From a virus, in IMG/VR virus record IMGVR_UViG_3300021085_000019, positions 19,653 to 83,652 of that record: a DNA stretch of 64,000 nt; one strand, 5' to 3'. How positions within the stretch are numbered: the stretch's first letter is position 1; every line of letters begins with the position of its first letter. Positions 44,311 through 52,409 of the stretch are shown in pieces. The position numbers and the translations under genes were made by a program. The notes beneath the pieces were generated by a model. The model had not been told where the DNA came from. It made no database searches and was given only the letters and a program-made list of their open reading frames with translations.

Positions 44311-44345
44311 TATACCCCTACCTCACCGGTGGACTCTTATATTAT

Positions 44346-44362
44346 ATCACGCTTTTCGTGAT
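44346..44362 (+). other. Small hairpin in the 154-bp gap before gp55
   Basis: Arms ATCACG/CGTGAT around CTTTT. No proper U-run follows (only TTTGTACACC), so it is at most a weak terminator. The same gap also contains the gp55 promoter and a palindrome CACCGGTG at 44324-44331. Confidence 0.45.
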
Positions 44363-44414
44363 TTGTACACCTTTTTATGCAAAAAAACTAAATTAATTTA
44401 AATTGAAAAAACTG

Positions 44415-44443
44415 TTTACTTTTTGAGTAAACTGTGGTATAAT
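44415..44443 (+). promoter_or_regulatory. Sigma70-type promoter of gp55 gene with inverted repeat over the -35
   Basis: The -10 is TATAAT (44438-44443) preceded by TGG. The -35 is TTTACT (44415-44420), with a 17-bp spacer. A perfect inverted repeat GTTTACT/AGTAAAC (44414-44432) overlaps the -35 and may be an operator. It is the most divergent -35 of the seven-member promoter family. Confidence 0.8.
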
Positions 44444-44464
44444 ATACCATTATAGGAGAATTAC

Positions 44465-45040
44465 ATGACTAAAAAAATCAAACCTAAAGATAAACCGCAT
44501 TATGTGAATAACAGAGATTTTTCACAAGCAGTAATGGATTACGCTGTAAAAGCTAAAGCCGCTAAAGAAGCAGGCGAACGTACTCCTATTGTTACTGATT
44601 ATATTGCCACATGTTTCATGAAAATTTCAGAAGGCCTGTCTCACAGACCGAACTTCGTTCGGTACACTTATCGTGAAGAGATGGTAATGGATGGAGTAGA
44701 AAATTGTTTAAGAGCAATTAATAATTATAAAATTGATACTGCTACAAGAACCGGTAATCCAAACGCTTTTTCTTATTTTACACAAATATGCTACTTTGCT
44801 TTTATACGTAGAATAACTAAAGAGAAAAAGCAACAAGATATTAAGTTTAAGTTCATCGAAAAGATGGGAATTGAAGACTTTGCTGCTATGGGTATGGACG
44901 ATGCAGGTGCTCAACAAACAATGGCCTATGTAGATACGCTAAGAAGCAGAATCGATCAGATTAGAACTAAAGATGCTAAGATTAAAGAGTTCGCAAAGAT
45001 TGAAAAAGAGAAAGAAAAACTAGAACTCTTTATGGTATAA
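44465..45040 (+). CDS. gp55: Late transcription sigma factor gp55
   Basis: Protein of 191 residues (T4 185). The start KPKDKPHYVNNRDFSQAVMDY parallels T4 gp55 (KPKYNYVNNKEL). The core ISEGLSHRPNFVRYTYREEMVMDGVENCLRAINNY and NPNAFSYFTQICYFAFIRRITKEKKQQ corresponds to the sigma region 2-like part that contacts RNA polymerase and reads the late -10 box. The TATAAATA boxes listed here are its expected targets. The late co-activator gp33 is not in the window; the clamp gp45 is. It is driven by an early-type promoter, as required for a regulator made before late genes. Confidence 0.94.
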   Translation: MTKKIKPKDKPHYVNNRDFSQAVMDYAVKAKAAKEAGERTPIVTDYIATCFMKISEGLSHRPNFVRYTYREEMVMDGVENCLRAINNYKIDTATRTGNPNAFSYFTQICYFAFIRRITKEKKQQDIKFKFIEKMGIEDFAAMGMDDAGAQQTMAYVDTLRSRIDQIRTKDAKIKEFAKIEKEKEKLELFMV

Positions 45041-45043
45041 TAT

Positions 45044-46105
45044 ATGAAAATAGCAATATTAAATGACACTCATTGTGGTGTAAGAAACTCGTCTGATATT
45101 TTTTTAAAGTATCAAGAAAGATTTTATGAGGAAATATTTTTTCCATATTTGAAAGAAAATAATATAACAAACATTCTTCATTTAGGAGATTATTATGAAC
45201 ACAGAAAATTCGTTAACTTTAAAGCACTCAATGCTAATCGTAAGCATTTTCTTGAGCCTATGCGTGATGCCGGTATTACCATGGATATTATTCCCGGAAA
45301 TCATGATGTCTATTTCAAAAACACTAACGAGTTGTGCAGCCTCAAAGAATTGCTTGGTTATTTTACCAGCAATGTAAATATAATTATGAAACCAACGGTG
45401 TTGGACTATGATGGTTTAGGCGTTGCAGTTATCCCGTGGATTAATAATGCTAACTATAAAGAGTATGTCGATTTTGCTTTAAACTGTAAAGCTCCTATTC
45501 TCGGCGCGCATTTAGAATTGGCTGGTTTTGAAATGATGGCAGGAGTAACTAATCCTCACGGAATGAATGCAGACATTTTCTCTAGGTTTGAAAAAGTATT
45601 GTCCGGACATTTCCATACAAGATCAAGTCAAGGTAATGTTGATTACTTAGGTTCCCAGTTTGAGTTTACATGGGCCGATGTCGATGATCCAAAATATTTT
45701 CACGTATTAGATACTGAAACAAGAGAAGTAGAGGCTGTCCGTAATCCTATTACTATGTTTAAAAAGATTATATACGATGATAGTAATACCGATTATACTA
45801 ATTTTGATTTTACAGATTATGAGCATAAGTTTATTAAGCTTATTGTATTGAACAAAAATGATTTATACATGTTTGATAAATTTGTCGATAAGCTACAAAG
45901 CACTGAAACGTATGAACTGAAAATTGCCGAAAGTTTTGAGGAATACTTAGGTGAAAGCGTAGAAGATGAAAAAGTATCTTTAGAGGATACAACTGAATTA
46001 TTAGATTCTTATGTAGAAGCAGTCGACACTGAACTAGATAAAGATCATTTAAAAATTGAATTGAGAAAGCTTTATACAGAAGCACAAAACTTAGAGGTAG
46101 TATGA
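45044..46105 (+). CDS. gp47: Recombination nuclease subunit gp47 (Mre11-like)
   Basis: Protein of 353 residues (T4 339). All phosphoesterase motifs are present: NDTHCGVRN (residue ~7), HLGDYYEHRKFVN (~50), PGNHDVYF (~87), GAHLELAGF (~160) and SGHFHTRS (~188). With gp46 it forms the Mre11/Rad50-like complex that processes double-strand ends and starts recombination-dependent replication. It starts three bases after the gp55 stop and overlaps gp46 by 4 nt, so the two subunits are co-translated. Confidence 0.95.
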   Translation: MKIAILNDTHCGVRNSSDIFLKYQERFYEEIFFPYLKENNITNILHLGDYYEHRKFVNFKALNANRKHFLEPMRDAGITMDIIPGNHDVYFKNTNELCSLKELLGYFTSNVNIIMKPTVLDYDGLGVAVIPWINNANYKEYVDFALNCKAPILGAHLELAGFEMMAGVTNPHGMNADIFSRFEKVLSGHFHTRSSQGNVDYLGSQFEFTWADVDDPKYFHVLDTETREVEAVRNPITMFKKIIYDDSNTDYTNFDFTDYEHKFIKLIVLNKNDLYMFDKFVDKLQSTETYELKIAESFEEYLGESVEDEKVSLEDTTELLDSYVEAVDTELDKDHLKIELRKLYTEAQNLEVV

Positions 46106-47817
46106 TACATTTCAAAAGCGTAAGTTGGAAGAATTTTCTTTCGACTGGAAATGATACAATTAAAGTCCAATTAGATCGAACACCATCGACACTCATCGTA
46201 GGTTCTAACGGTGCAGGTAAGTCAACAATGCTAGATGCTCTGTCATTTGGACTATTTGGAAAGCCACACAGGGACATTAAAAAAGATCAGATGATTAATA
46301 GTATCAATAAGAAAGGTACTATTGTTGAAGTAGAGTTTGCTATTGGTAATTCGGATTTTAGAATCTTGAGAGGAATTAAACCTAACAAGTTTGAGATTTG
46401 GCAAAACGGAAATATGATTAACCAATCATCAAATGCTAGAGATTATCAAAAGTTCTTAGAACAGAACATACTTAAATTAAACCATAAATCATTTCATCAA
46501 GTTGTTGTATTAGGAAGTAGTTCTTTTATACCATTTATGCAACTACCAGCTTGGACACGTAGATCTGTTATCGAGGATTTATTAGATATTAATATTTTCT
46601 CAAAGATGAACATGTTACTAAAAGAACGTAACTCTAAGATTAAAGACGAACTTACTGAGATTAATCATTCTTTAGATCTATATAAAGCTAAGATGGATAC
46701 TCAAAGCAAGTATATTAAGGATCTACAAGCAATTAATAAAGATATGATTGCGTCAAAGCAAGGTTCAGTAGAATCCTATGAGGAAGATGTTAAGACTCTT
46801 GTTGGTGAATCTGCTGAACTAGGTAAAAACCTAGATACATTGACAGAGATTGAAAGCGATAGGCATGATGAACTATCTAAGAAAGTTTCTGACATTAAAT
46901 CTGAGGATAGAGTGTTTAAGTCAAAGATTAAAGATCTTGTAACTGAAGCTAAATTCTTCGAAGACAATCAGCATTGTCCTACGTGTGATCAAGATATAGA
47001 TGTGTCTATCAAAGAGTCTAAATTAGCTAAGATTAAAGAAGCTGCAGCAGAAATTCAAAGGGGTATGAAAGATCTTGCCGAAGAAAATGACGCATGCGCT
47101 GTACAGTTAACTGAATGCCAAGATAATATGAAAGAGTTAGTTGCTAAGCAAAGACAAATAAACTCTAATAACGATAAGATTAATTTAATTCAAAAAGAGA
47201 TTGAAAAGATCCAAAAGGAAATTACAAATTTATTACAATCGTCAGGAGATATTAAAACCGCTAAAGATGAACTTGAAACTCTTCGCGATGGTAAAGACAC
47301 AATGACCGAGAAAAAACTAGAATATGTAGAAGAGCGCACGTACAATGAAGTTATAGGCGAGATGTTGAAAGATACGGGCATAAAAACGAAGGTTATTAAG
47401 CAGTATCTTCCAGTTATGAATAGGCTTATCAATCAATACTTACAAGTGCTAGACTTCTTTGTTGCATTCCATCTAGATGAAAACTTCACAGAGACTATTA
47501 GATCGCGTCATAGAGATGCATTTAACTATGCATCATTTAGTGAAGGTGAAAAGCAAAGAATTGACCTATCACTATTGTTTACGTGGAGACAGATTGCTAA
47601 GATGAAAAATTCTGCATCTACTAATTTACTCATTCTAGACGAAACCTTTGATTCTTCATTAGATCATGATGGTATTGACAATCTAACAAAAATACTAAAT
47701 ACGTTAGAAGATGGCACTAATGTCTTTATTATATCGCATAAAGGGGACATTTTAGAGAATAAGTTTAGATCTAAGATCGAGTTTATCAAAGAAAGAAACT
47801 TCTCTAAGATTAAGTAA
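46102..47817 (+). CDS. gp46: Recombination nuclease subunit gp46 (Rad50-like ATPase)
   Basis: Protein of 571 residues (T4 560). Walker A is VGSNGAGKSTMLDALSFGLF (~34). Long coiled-coil arms flank a zinc hook CPTC (Cys292/Cys295). The ABC signature is FSEGEKQRIDLSLLF (~478) and Walker B is NLLILDETFDSSLD (~512). It dimerises through the hook and controls gp47 nuclease activity. After its stop there are 136 bp with a palindrome (TTATAAGCTTATAA at 47841-47854) and the promoter of the next gene. Confidence 0.95.
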   Translation: MIHFKSVSWKNFLSTGNDTIKVQLDRTPSTLIVGSNGAGKSTMLDALSFGLFGKPHRDIKKDQMINSINKKGTIVEVEFAIGNSDFRILRGIKPNKFEIWQNGNMINQSSNARDYQKFLEQNILKLNHKSFHQVVVLGSSSFIPFMQLPAWTRRSVIEDLLDINIFSKMNMLLKERNSKIKDELTEINHSLDLYKAKMDTQSKYIKDLQAINKDMIASKQGSVESYEEDVKTLVGESAELGKNLDTLTEIESDRHDELSKKVSDIKSEDRVFKSKIKDLVTEAKFFEDNQHCPTCDQDIDVSIKESKLAKIKEAAAEIQRGMKDLAEENDACAVQLTECQDNMKELVAKQRQINSNNDKINLIQKEIEKIQKEITNLLQSSGDIKTAKDELETLRDGKDTMTEKKLEYVEERTYNEVIGEMLKDTGIKTKVIKQYLPVMNRLINQYLQVLDFFVAFHLDENFTETIRSRHRDAFNYASFSEGEKQRIDLSLLFTWRQIAKMKNSASTNLLILDETFDSSLDHDGIDNLTKILNTLEDGTNVFIISHKGDILENKFRSKIEFIKERNFSKIK

Positions 47818-47865
47818 TTTCGAGTCCTTATTCCGAAAAGTTATAAGCTTATAATAAATACGTAT

Positions 47866-47925
47866 AAAAAATATATACTTTTTTTTAAAAAAAGTGTGTA
47901 CAAACACCTCAAAACTTAGTATAAT
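47866..47925 (+). promoter_or_regulatory. Early/middle promoter cassette, copy 1 (before HExxH/VWA gene)
   Basis: -35 TGTACA (47897-47902), 17-bp spacer, -10 TATAAT (47920-47925). Upstream is AAAAAATATATAC, followed by eight T and seven A residues. That self-complementary stretch could act as an A-tract UP element or as a U-tract terminator for gp46. It is nearly identical to the cassette at 50073-50131. Confidence 0.88.
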
Positions 47926-47953
47926 GGTACCATATTAAAGATAAGGAGTTAAT

Positions 47954-50065
47954 ATGTACGACAATTCAAGCTTACCCAAACTACTGGCGAAAGAGAATAT
48001 CTCTATTCGTCACGGCAACTATCAAACCCCTTGGTTTGACATCAAGAACCGTGTTCTCGGTCTTCCTCTCTGGAAGGATATGGGTAAAGACGTTTATGAT
48101 CTATTTGTTGGTCATGAAGTTGGTCATGCATTAGAAACTCCATATGAAGGATGGCACGACAGCCCTGAAAAACTTCAAGGCTGTCCACGTTCTTATATTA
48201 ACGTTATTGAAGATGCTAGAATCGAAAGAAAAATCAAAGCTAGATATCCTGGTTTAGTTGGTCCTTTTAGTAGAGCTTATGCTACACTATATGATGACAA
48301 CTTCTTTTCTACTGATGATCTAGATCTTACAAAACTTAGAATCATTGATAAAATTAATCTTCAAGCTAAAGTTGGTGTTCACGTTGATATCGACTTCAAC
48401 GACGAAGAACAAGTGTTTATGGATAGAGCAATGTCGACTAATGACTTTCAAGAAGTCTTAGAATTAGTTAAAGACATTGTTGAGTATGATAAGCAATTCG
48501 ATGACGAAGATGAAGAACCAAATGCTCCTGAAGATGATAATGAAGAGCAACTTGACGAGCCTCAGTTCAATGATGATAGCAACGACGGTCAAGGAGATAA
48601 CGAGTCAGAAAAAGAAGACGAAACTCCAAACTCATCAGGAGATGATGACGACGAAGAAGAAGAGTCGGAAGAAGAACAAGAAGTTTCTGCTTCTAAAGGA
48701 GCTGACGGTAAACTTTCTATTACTGACGAAGCTTTTAGAAATAACGAAAGTTCTTTACTTGACACAAACGAAAATGGACAACAAACTCTAACTTTGTCTG
48801 ACATTAATAAAGAAATAAGAAAAAGAATTGTTATTGACAACAAAACTCTACAAGAAGAAAGAGATTATAAGATCGAAAACGCTGCAGATTACGTTAAAGA
48901 CAGTATTGCTATGGCAATGGCTGAATATGGTTCATATATGAAAAGCGCAAACAGATCTGTTGCAGTCGCTGTAAAAGAGTTTGAAATGAGAAAAGCTGCG
49001 GTTCAATGGCAAAAAGCTTCAACCGCAAAGACAGGAATTATTGACGTTAATAAATTGTTTTCTTATAAAACAAATGACGATATATTCTTGCAAACGACAA
49101 GACTACACGATGCTAAGAATCACGGAATGATGATGCTTATCGATTATTCTGGATCTATGTCTGAGTCACTTCAACATGTACTAGATCAATTAATTCACTT
49201 AGTGTTATTCTGTAAGAAAGTAAATATTCCTTTTGAAGTTTATGCTTTTACTACTACGAATCAATCAATCGATTCTTGGGATTTAAGAAATCAAGGTTTA
49301 CTGTTTGATGGCGATTTAGATTTAGATAATCTCTCAATGCCATTGTTAATTTCGTCAAAGCTTAAAAAGCCAGACTTTGAAAAAGCACTTACTTCTTTAT
49401 ACTTAAGATCGAAAATTGGTGGTTGGAGTGGTAGAGACATCATCTCTAATCACGAAGATTGGGGTTCTACTCCACTAGATCAAGCTTTAATTATGTCACA
49501 TCATCTAGTTAAAGAATTTAAATCTAAGAATCAAGTAGAAAAAATGAATCTAGTTGTGTTCTCTGACGGAGAATCAAATGGAATAAGAGGTTACTCTGAC
49601 AACTCTATTGATAAAGTTCCGACTAATCATGGTTATAGTTCGATCAACATAATGGTTGACGGCAAACTAGTTAAAGCCGAAGGTAGAAAATATACAACAA
49701 AGGCATTACTTGAAAACCTAAGATCAAGATACAACATTAACTGTATCGGATTCTTTATGGCTGATAACAATAGAATGTTCAACACTAAAGTTGATGATAT
49801 CGTCGGTGTGACTTGGGCTGAAGATTCTAGGAGAGAAGCTCAAAAAGAGTATAGAAAAAATAAGTGTGTTGTTAGAACAAATGCATTAGGATACAACGAG
49901 TTTTACTTGATCAAAGGCGGAAATCAACTTGCGACTGACGACGACGAATTTGATGTGAATTCAGACCAAACTAGAGGTCAAATGGCAAGCGCGTTTAAAA
50001 AGTACTCAAAGAGTAAGAAGCAAAACAAGGTTCTTATGACCACTTTCGGTAGAGCAGTTGCATAA
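47954..50065 (+). CDS. CobT-like protein: HExxH metallopeptidase-like domain, acidic linker, VWA domain
   Basis: Protein of 703 residues. The N-terminal domain has a zinc-metallopeptidase-type HEVGHALETP (from ~residue 54) with a downstream NVIEDARIERKI (Glu of EDARIE as possible third ligand). Residues ~175-245 are a very acidic linker. From ~390 a von Willebrand A domain has a complete MIDAS: DYSGSMS (~397), STPLDQAL and VVFSDGESNG. The overall plan of acidic linker plus C-terminal VWA is that of CobT, the partner of the CobS AAA+ ATPase, and a CobS-like gene follows. Such MoxR/VWA pairs act as metal-insertion or protein-remodelling machines. The target is unknown; corrin biosynthesis is not supported because no CobN is seen. 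The ribosome binding site is AAGGAG. Confidence 0.85.
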   Translation: MYDNSSLPKLLAKENISIRHGNYQTPWFDIKNRVLGLPLWKDMGKDVYDLFVGHEVGHALETPYEGWHDSPEKLQGCPRSYINVIEDARIERKIKARYPGLVGPFSRAYATLYDDNFFSTDDLDLTKLRIIDKINLQAKVGVHVDIDFNDEEQVFMDRAMSTNDFQEVLELVKDIVEYDKQFDDEDEEPNAPEDDNEEQLDEPQFNDDSNDGQGDNESEKEDETPNSSGDDDDEEEESEEEQEVSASKGADGKLSITDEAFRNNESSLLDTNENGQQTLTLSDINKEIRKRIVIDNKTLQEERDYKIENAADYVKDSIAMAMAEYGSYMKSANRSVAVAVKEFEMRKAAVQWQKASTAKTGIIDVNKLFSYKTNDDIFLQTTRLHDAKNHGMMMLIDYSGSMSESLQHVLDQLIHLVLFCKKVNIPFEVYAFTTTNQSIDSWDLRNQGLLFDGDLDLDNLSMPLLISSKLKKPDFEKALTSLYLRSKIGGWSGRDIISNHEDWGSTPLDQALIMSHHLVKEFKSKNQVEKMNLVVFSDGESNGIRGYSDNSIDKVPTNHGYSSINIMVDGKLVKAEGRKYTTKALLENLRSRYNINCIGFFMADNNRMFNTKVDDIVGVTWAEDSRREAQKEYRKNKCVVRTNALGYNEFYLIKGGNQLATDDDEFDVNSDQTRGQMASAFKKYSKSKKQNKVLMTTFGRAVA

Positions 50066-50072
50066 TACTGCT

Positions 50073-50131
50073 AAAAAATATATACTTTTTTTCAAAAAAG
50101 TGTGTACAAAGCCGCTGAAACTTGGTATAAT
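50073..50131 (+). promoter_or_regulatory. Early/middle promoter cassette, copy 2 (before CobS-like gene)
   Basis: -35 TGTACA (50103-50108), 17-bp spacer, -10 TATAAT (50126-50131). The upstream part AAAAAATATATAC, T-run and A-run matches copy 1 at 47866-47925 except for a small change in the T/A run. Confidence 0.88.
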
Positions 50132-50166
50132 ATAACCTGAATTAATAATTGATAAGGAACTACATT

Positions 50167-51300
50167 ATGAAAGATATGAAAATCTCAACACAAAATATTT
50201 TAAAAGAACTGGCTAAGAATTATCCAGATCAAACTTCGTTCAGAAAGAACGTAATTGAAACCACGGCGAAATCCATGGGTTATACAGGAAAAGACTTTTA
50301 TCCTATGCTTACTGCAGAAAATAGAGTCAAGATCGGTACTTATGACTTAAGTGCTTTACTACAAACCGTAGAGGTAGATAATAACGTGATTGACATCGCT
50401 CCTGCAGCTAAGATGCAGTCTATTGTAAATGAAGAAAAAACCTTTGCGAAAGCGGATCCTACGTTTGTTCCTTGGGGAGCATTCCATGATCTAGTAAAAA
50501 TGATTAAATCAGAAATGTTCTATCCTGTTTACGTTTCAGGACTATCTGGTAACGGTAAAACGTTTATGGTAGAACAAGCGTGTTCAAAACTTAATAGGGA
50601 GTTCATACGTGTTCAAATTAATCCGGAAACAGATGAAGACGATTTGCTTGGAGGTTTCAGACTTATCAATGGAGAAACTGTCTTCTCTAAAGGTCCTGTT
50701 CTTAAAGCGATGGAAAACGGTGCAATCTTATTGCTCGACGAAATTGATAGAGCTACAAATAAAATTATGTGTCTACAAGGCATACTTGAAGGTAAACCTG
50801 TTCTTGTTAAAAAGACGGGTGAGACAATCTCTCCTGCGCCTGGCTTCAATGTTATAGCGACTGCTAATACAAAAGGTAAAGGTTCAGAAGACGGTAGGTT
50901 TACTGCTGCTTCGATCATTGATGAAGCTTTCTTAGAAAGGTTTACAGTTGCGATCGATCAGAAGTTTCCATCTCCTTCAATCGAAACTAAAATTCTTAAC
51001 AATCACATGTCTAAGTTCGGAACTGAAGATGCCGACTTTGTAGAAAAGCTAATTACTTGGGCTGACATTATCAGAAAGACTTTCTATGATGATGGTGTTG
51101 ACGAAGTTATTTCAACTAGAAGGCTTTGTCATATTGCTCAAACATTCTCTATCTTTAAGAATAGAGCAAAGGCGATCGATCTATGTATCGCTAGGTTTGA
51201 CGAAGACACTAAGTCAGCTTTCTTAGATCTCTACAGCAAAGTTGATGCTGGAGTCGAAACCTTAGATACAACAGAGGATAACTATGGCGAAACAGCATAA
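50167..51300 (+). CDS. cobS: MoxR/CobS-family AAA+ ATPase
   Basis: Protein of 377 residues from the ATG at 50167, which has AAGGA nine bases upstream; a TTG at 50149 would place the ribosome binding site inside the gene. Walker A is GLSGNGKTF (~124), followed by the MoxR-type QINPETDEDDLLGGFRL, KGPVLKAMENGAILLLDEID (Walker B ~189), sensor 1 VIATANTKG and FLERFTVAID with the arginine finger region. QINPETDEDDLLGG is the CobS-like segment. It acts with the VWA protein encoded just upstream. Marine T4-like phages often carry cobS, whose role in infection is unsettled. Confidence 0.88.
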   Translation: MKDMKISTQNILKELAKNYPDQTSFRKNVIETTAKSMGYTGKDFYPMLTAENRVKIGTYDLSALLQTVEVDNNVIDIAPAAKMQSIVNEEKTFAKADPTFVPWGAFHDLVKMIKSEMFYPVYVSGLSGNGKTFMVEQACSKLNREFIRVQINPETDEDDLLGGFRLINGETVFSKGPVLKAMENGAILLLDEIDRATNKIMCLQGILEGKPVLVKKTGETISPAPGFNVIATANTKGKGSEDGRFTAASIIDEAFLERFTVAIDQKFPSPSIETKILNNHMSKFGTEDADFVEKLITWADIIRKTFYDDGVDEVISTRRLCHIAQTFSIFKNRAKAIDLCIARFDEDTKSAFLDLYSKVDAGVETLDTTEDNYGETA

Positions 51301-51577
51301 ACCCGATTATAAATTTAACGAAGGAGCTCTCATCGCAGAGCTCCACGCTTATATAGATTCTACTTACGGAGCACATTACGGTCAAGGAGGACTTCAATCA
51401 TCTGAAGTAATAGTTGATAGAGGACATGGACTTGGATTTTTTCTAGGAAATGTCGACAAATATAATGCTCGGTATGGTAAGAAGGGAACTCCAGAAGATC
51501 ACAGAAAAGATCTTATGAAGGTCTTACACTACGGATTGCTTGCGCTCTATGAGCATGATCGATTAAATAAAAAATAA
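51284..51577 (+). CDS. DUF3310/SaV-like small protein
   Basis: Protein of 97 residues that overlaps the end of the CobS-like gene by 17 nt. The C-terminal part GLGFFLGNVDKYNARYGKKG and DLMKVLHYGLLALYEHDRL follows the SaV/DUF3310 pattern 'F.LGN.iKY..R.GkK....DL.Ka..YL..L', a phage family annotated as possible nucleotide kinase but without proven activity. The N-terminal part has a histidine-rich AHYGQGG segment like the 'HY...' start of that family. It is predicted to be cytoplasmic. The family call is by pattern, and the function is unproven. Confidence 0.6.
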   Translation: MAKQHKPDYKFNEGALIAELHAYIDSTYGAHYGQGGLQSSEVIVDRGHGLGFFLGNVDKYNARYGKKGTPEDHRKDLMKVLHYGLLALYEHDRLNKK

Positions 51578-51580
51578 CTA

Positions 51581-51609
51581 TGTACAAACACGTTAAAATG
51601 TGGTATAAT
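51581..51609 (+). promoter_or_regulatory. Early/middle promoter of gp45
   Basis: -35 TGTACA (51581-51586), 17-bp spacer, -10 TATAAT (51604-51609) preceded by TGG. It starts four bases after the stop codon of the DUF3310-like gene, inside an A-rich stretch. Confidence 0.88.
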
Positions 51610-51637
51610 AGAGGTAATAAATTAAAAAAGGTAAATT

Positions 51638-52303
51638 ATGAAAATATCAAGTGAAACAATTAGTATCCTAAAAAACTTTTCGGGTATTAATGCAAATCTA
51701 GTCTTTAAACCTGGAAAGGAACTAAAGACTATTTCGGAAGCAAAAACTATTATGGCAACCGCATCAATCCTAGAGGACTTTCCTGTAGAATTTGGTGTGT
51801 ATGATCTTAACGAGTTTTTGTCGTTGTATAATCTTATGGAAGATCCTACATTAGAATTTAGTGATAAGTATCTCACTATCTCAGATGGATCACAAAAGAT
51901 TAAATATTATTATTCTGAAGTCGATATCCTTACACAACCAAGTAAAGATATCAACATGCCAGAGTGTGAAGTTGTGTTAGATTTATCAATGGAAAACCTC
52001 CAGAAGATTCAAAAAGCAGCCGCTGTACTCGGACATTCAGAACTGAGTTTTATTGGTGATGGTAATAGCGTTGTCGCATCTGTATTTAATGAGAAAGATT
52101 CTACTGCAAATACATTTGATATCGACCTAGGTATTGGCACCAGTGAGACTTTTAATTATGTCTTTAGTATTTCTAATTTAAAAATGCTACAAGGCGATTA
52201 TAAAGTATCGATTTCATCTAGGCTCATTTCTAATTGGAGAAATGCTGATAATCCTTTAGATTATTTTATCGCTTTAGAGAAATCATCAAGTTTCGGTGTA
52301 TAA
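51638..52303 (+). CDS. gp45: Sliding clamp gp45
   Basis: Protein of 221 residues (T4 228). The start MKISSETISILKNFSGINANLVFKPG and the following DFPVEFGVYDLNEFLSLYNL match gp45. The C-terminus has ISNLKMLQGDYKVSISSRLIS and a last strand DYFIALEKSSSFGV. The trimeric ring holds DNA polymerase on DNA and, in T4, is also the mobile activator of late transcription through gp33 and gp55. This links the replisome to the late boxes in this window. The stop codon TAA lies within a late box. Confidence 0.93.
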   Translation: MKISSETISILKNFSGINANLVFKPGKELKTISEAKTIMATASILEDFPVEFGVYDLNEFLSLYNLMEDPTLEFSDKYLTISDGSQKIKYYYSEVDILTQPSKDINMPECEVVLDLSMENLQKIQKAAAVLGHSELSFIGDGNSVVASVFNEKDSTANTFDIDLGIGTSETFNYVFSISNLKMLQGDYKVSISSRLISNWRNADNPLDYFIALEKSSSFGV

Positions 52304-52306
52304 ATA
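52299..52306 (+). promoter_or_regulatory. Late promoter box TATAAATA
   Basis: Exact late box overlapping the gp45 stop codon. It begins a 104-bp leader with several inverted repeats before the gene at 52410. Confidence 0.75.
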
Positions 52307-52325
52307 AATATGCACAGAAAAAATT

Positions 52326-52383
52326 CTCATAATATTATGAGGATAATACGAGAAGATGCCGAATTGGTCGGGTCTCTCATAAT
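52326..52383 (+). other. Structured leader RNA: shared 20-base core element, copy 1, with alternative pairings
   Basis: Contains the core GATGCCGAATTGGTCGGGTC (52355-52374), identical to that in the Hsp20 leader. The core forms CCGA/TCGG around ATTGG, then a TG/G internal loop and GA/TC. Outside it, GAGA (52350-52353) pairs with TCTC (52375-52378). Just upstream is a perfect palindrome CTCATAAT/ATTATGAG (52326-52341). CTCATAAT occurs again at 52376-52383, so ATTATGAG can pair with either copy, as in an attenuator or riboswitch. It lies directly downstream of a late box and upstream of the gene at 52410. Confidence 0.7.
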
Positions 52384-52409
52384 TAGTCTACTTTGCAAAG
52401 GAGAAGAAA

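Noticed and set aside
48477-48791. Open frame of 104 codons within the acidic linker of the VWA protein
   Set aside because: It is a frame-shifted reading of GAA/GAT/GAC-rich codons (Met/Lys/Thr-rich product), a common artefact of acidic repeats.
47954-51300. True cobalamin (cobaltochelatase) pathway
   Set aside because: Only CobS-like and CobT-like proteins are present, the latter with an extra HExxH domain; CobN and other corrin genes are absent from the window, so a biosynthetic role is not claimed.
52357-52383. Short peptide MPNWSG encoded by both copies of the 20-base core (ATGCCGAATTGG...)
   Set aside because: The frames diverge and end at different lengths right after the core, there is no ribosome binding site, and the stems outside the core show compensating changes, which points to RNA structure and not to a peptide.
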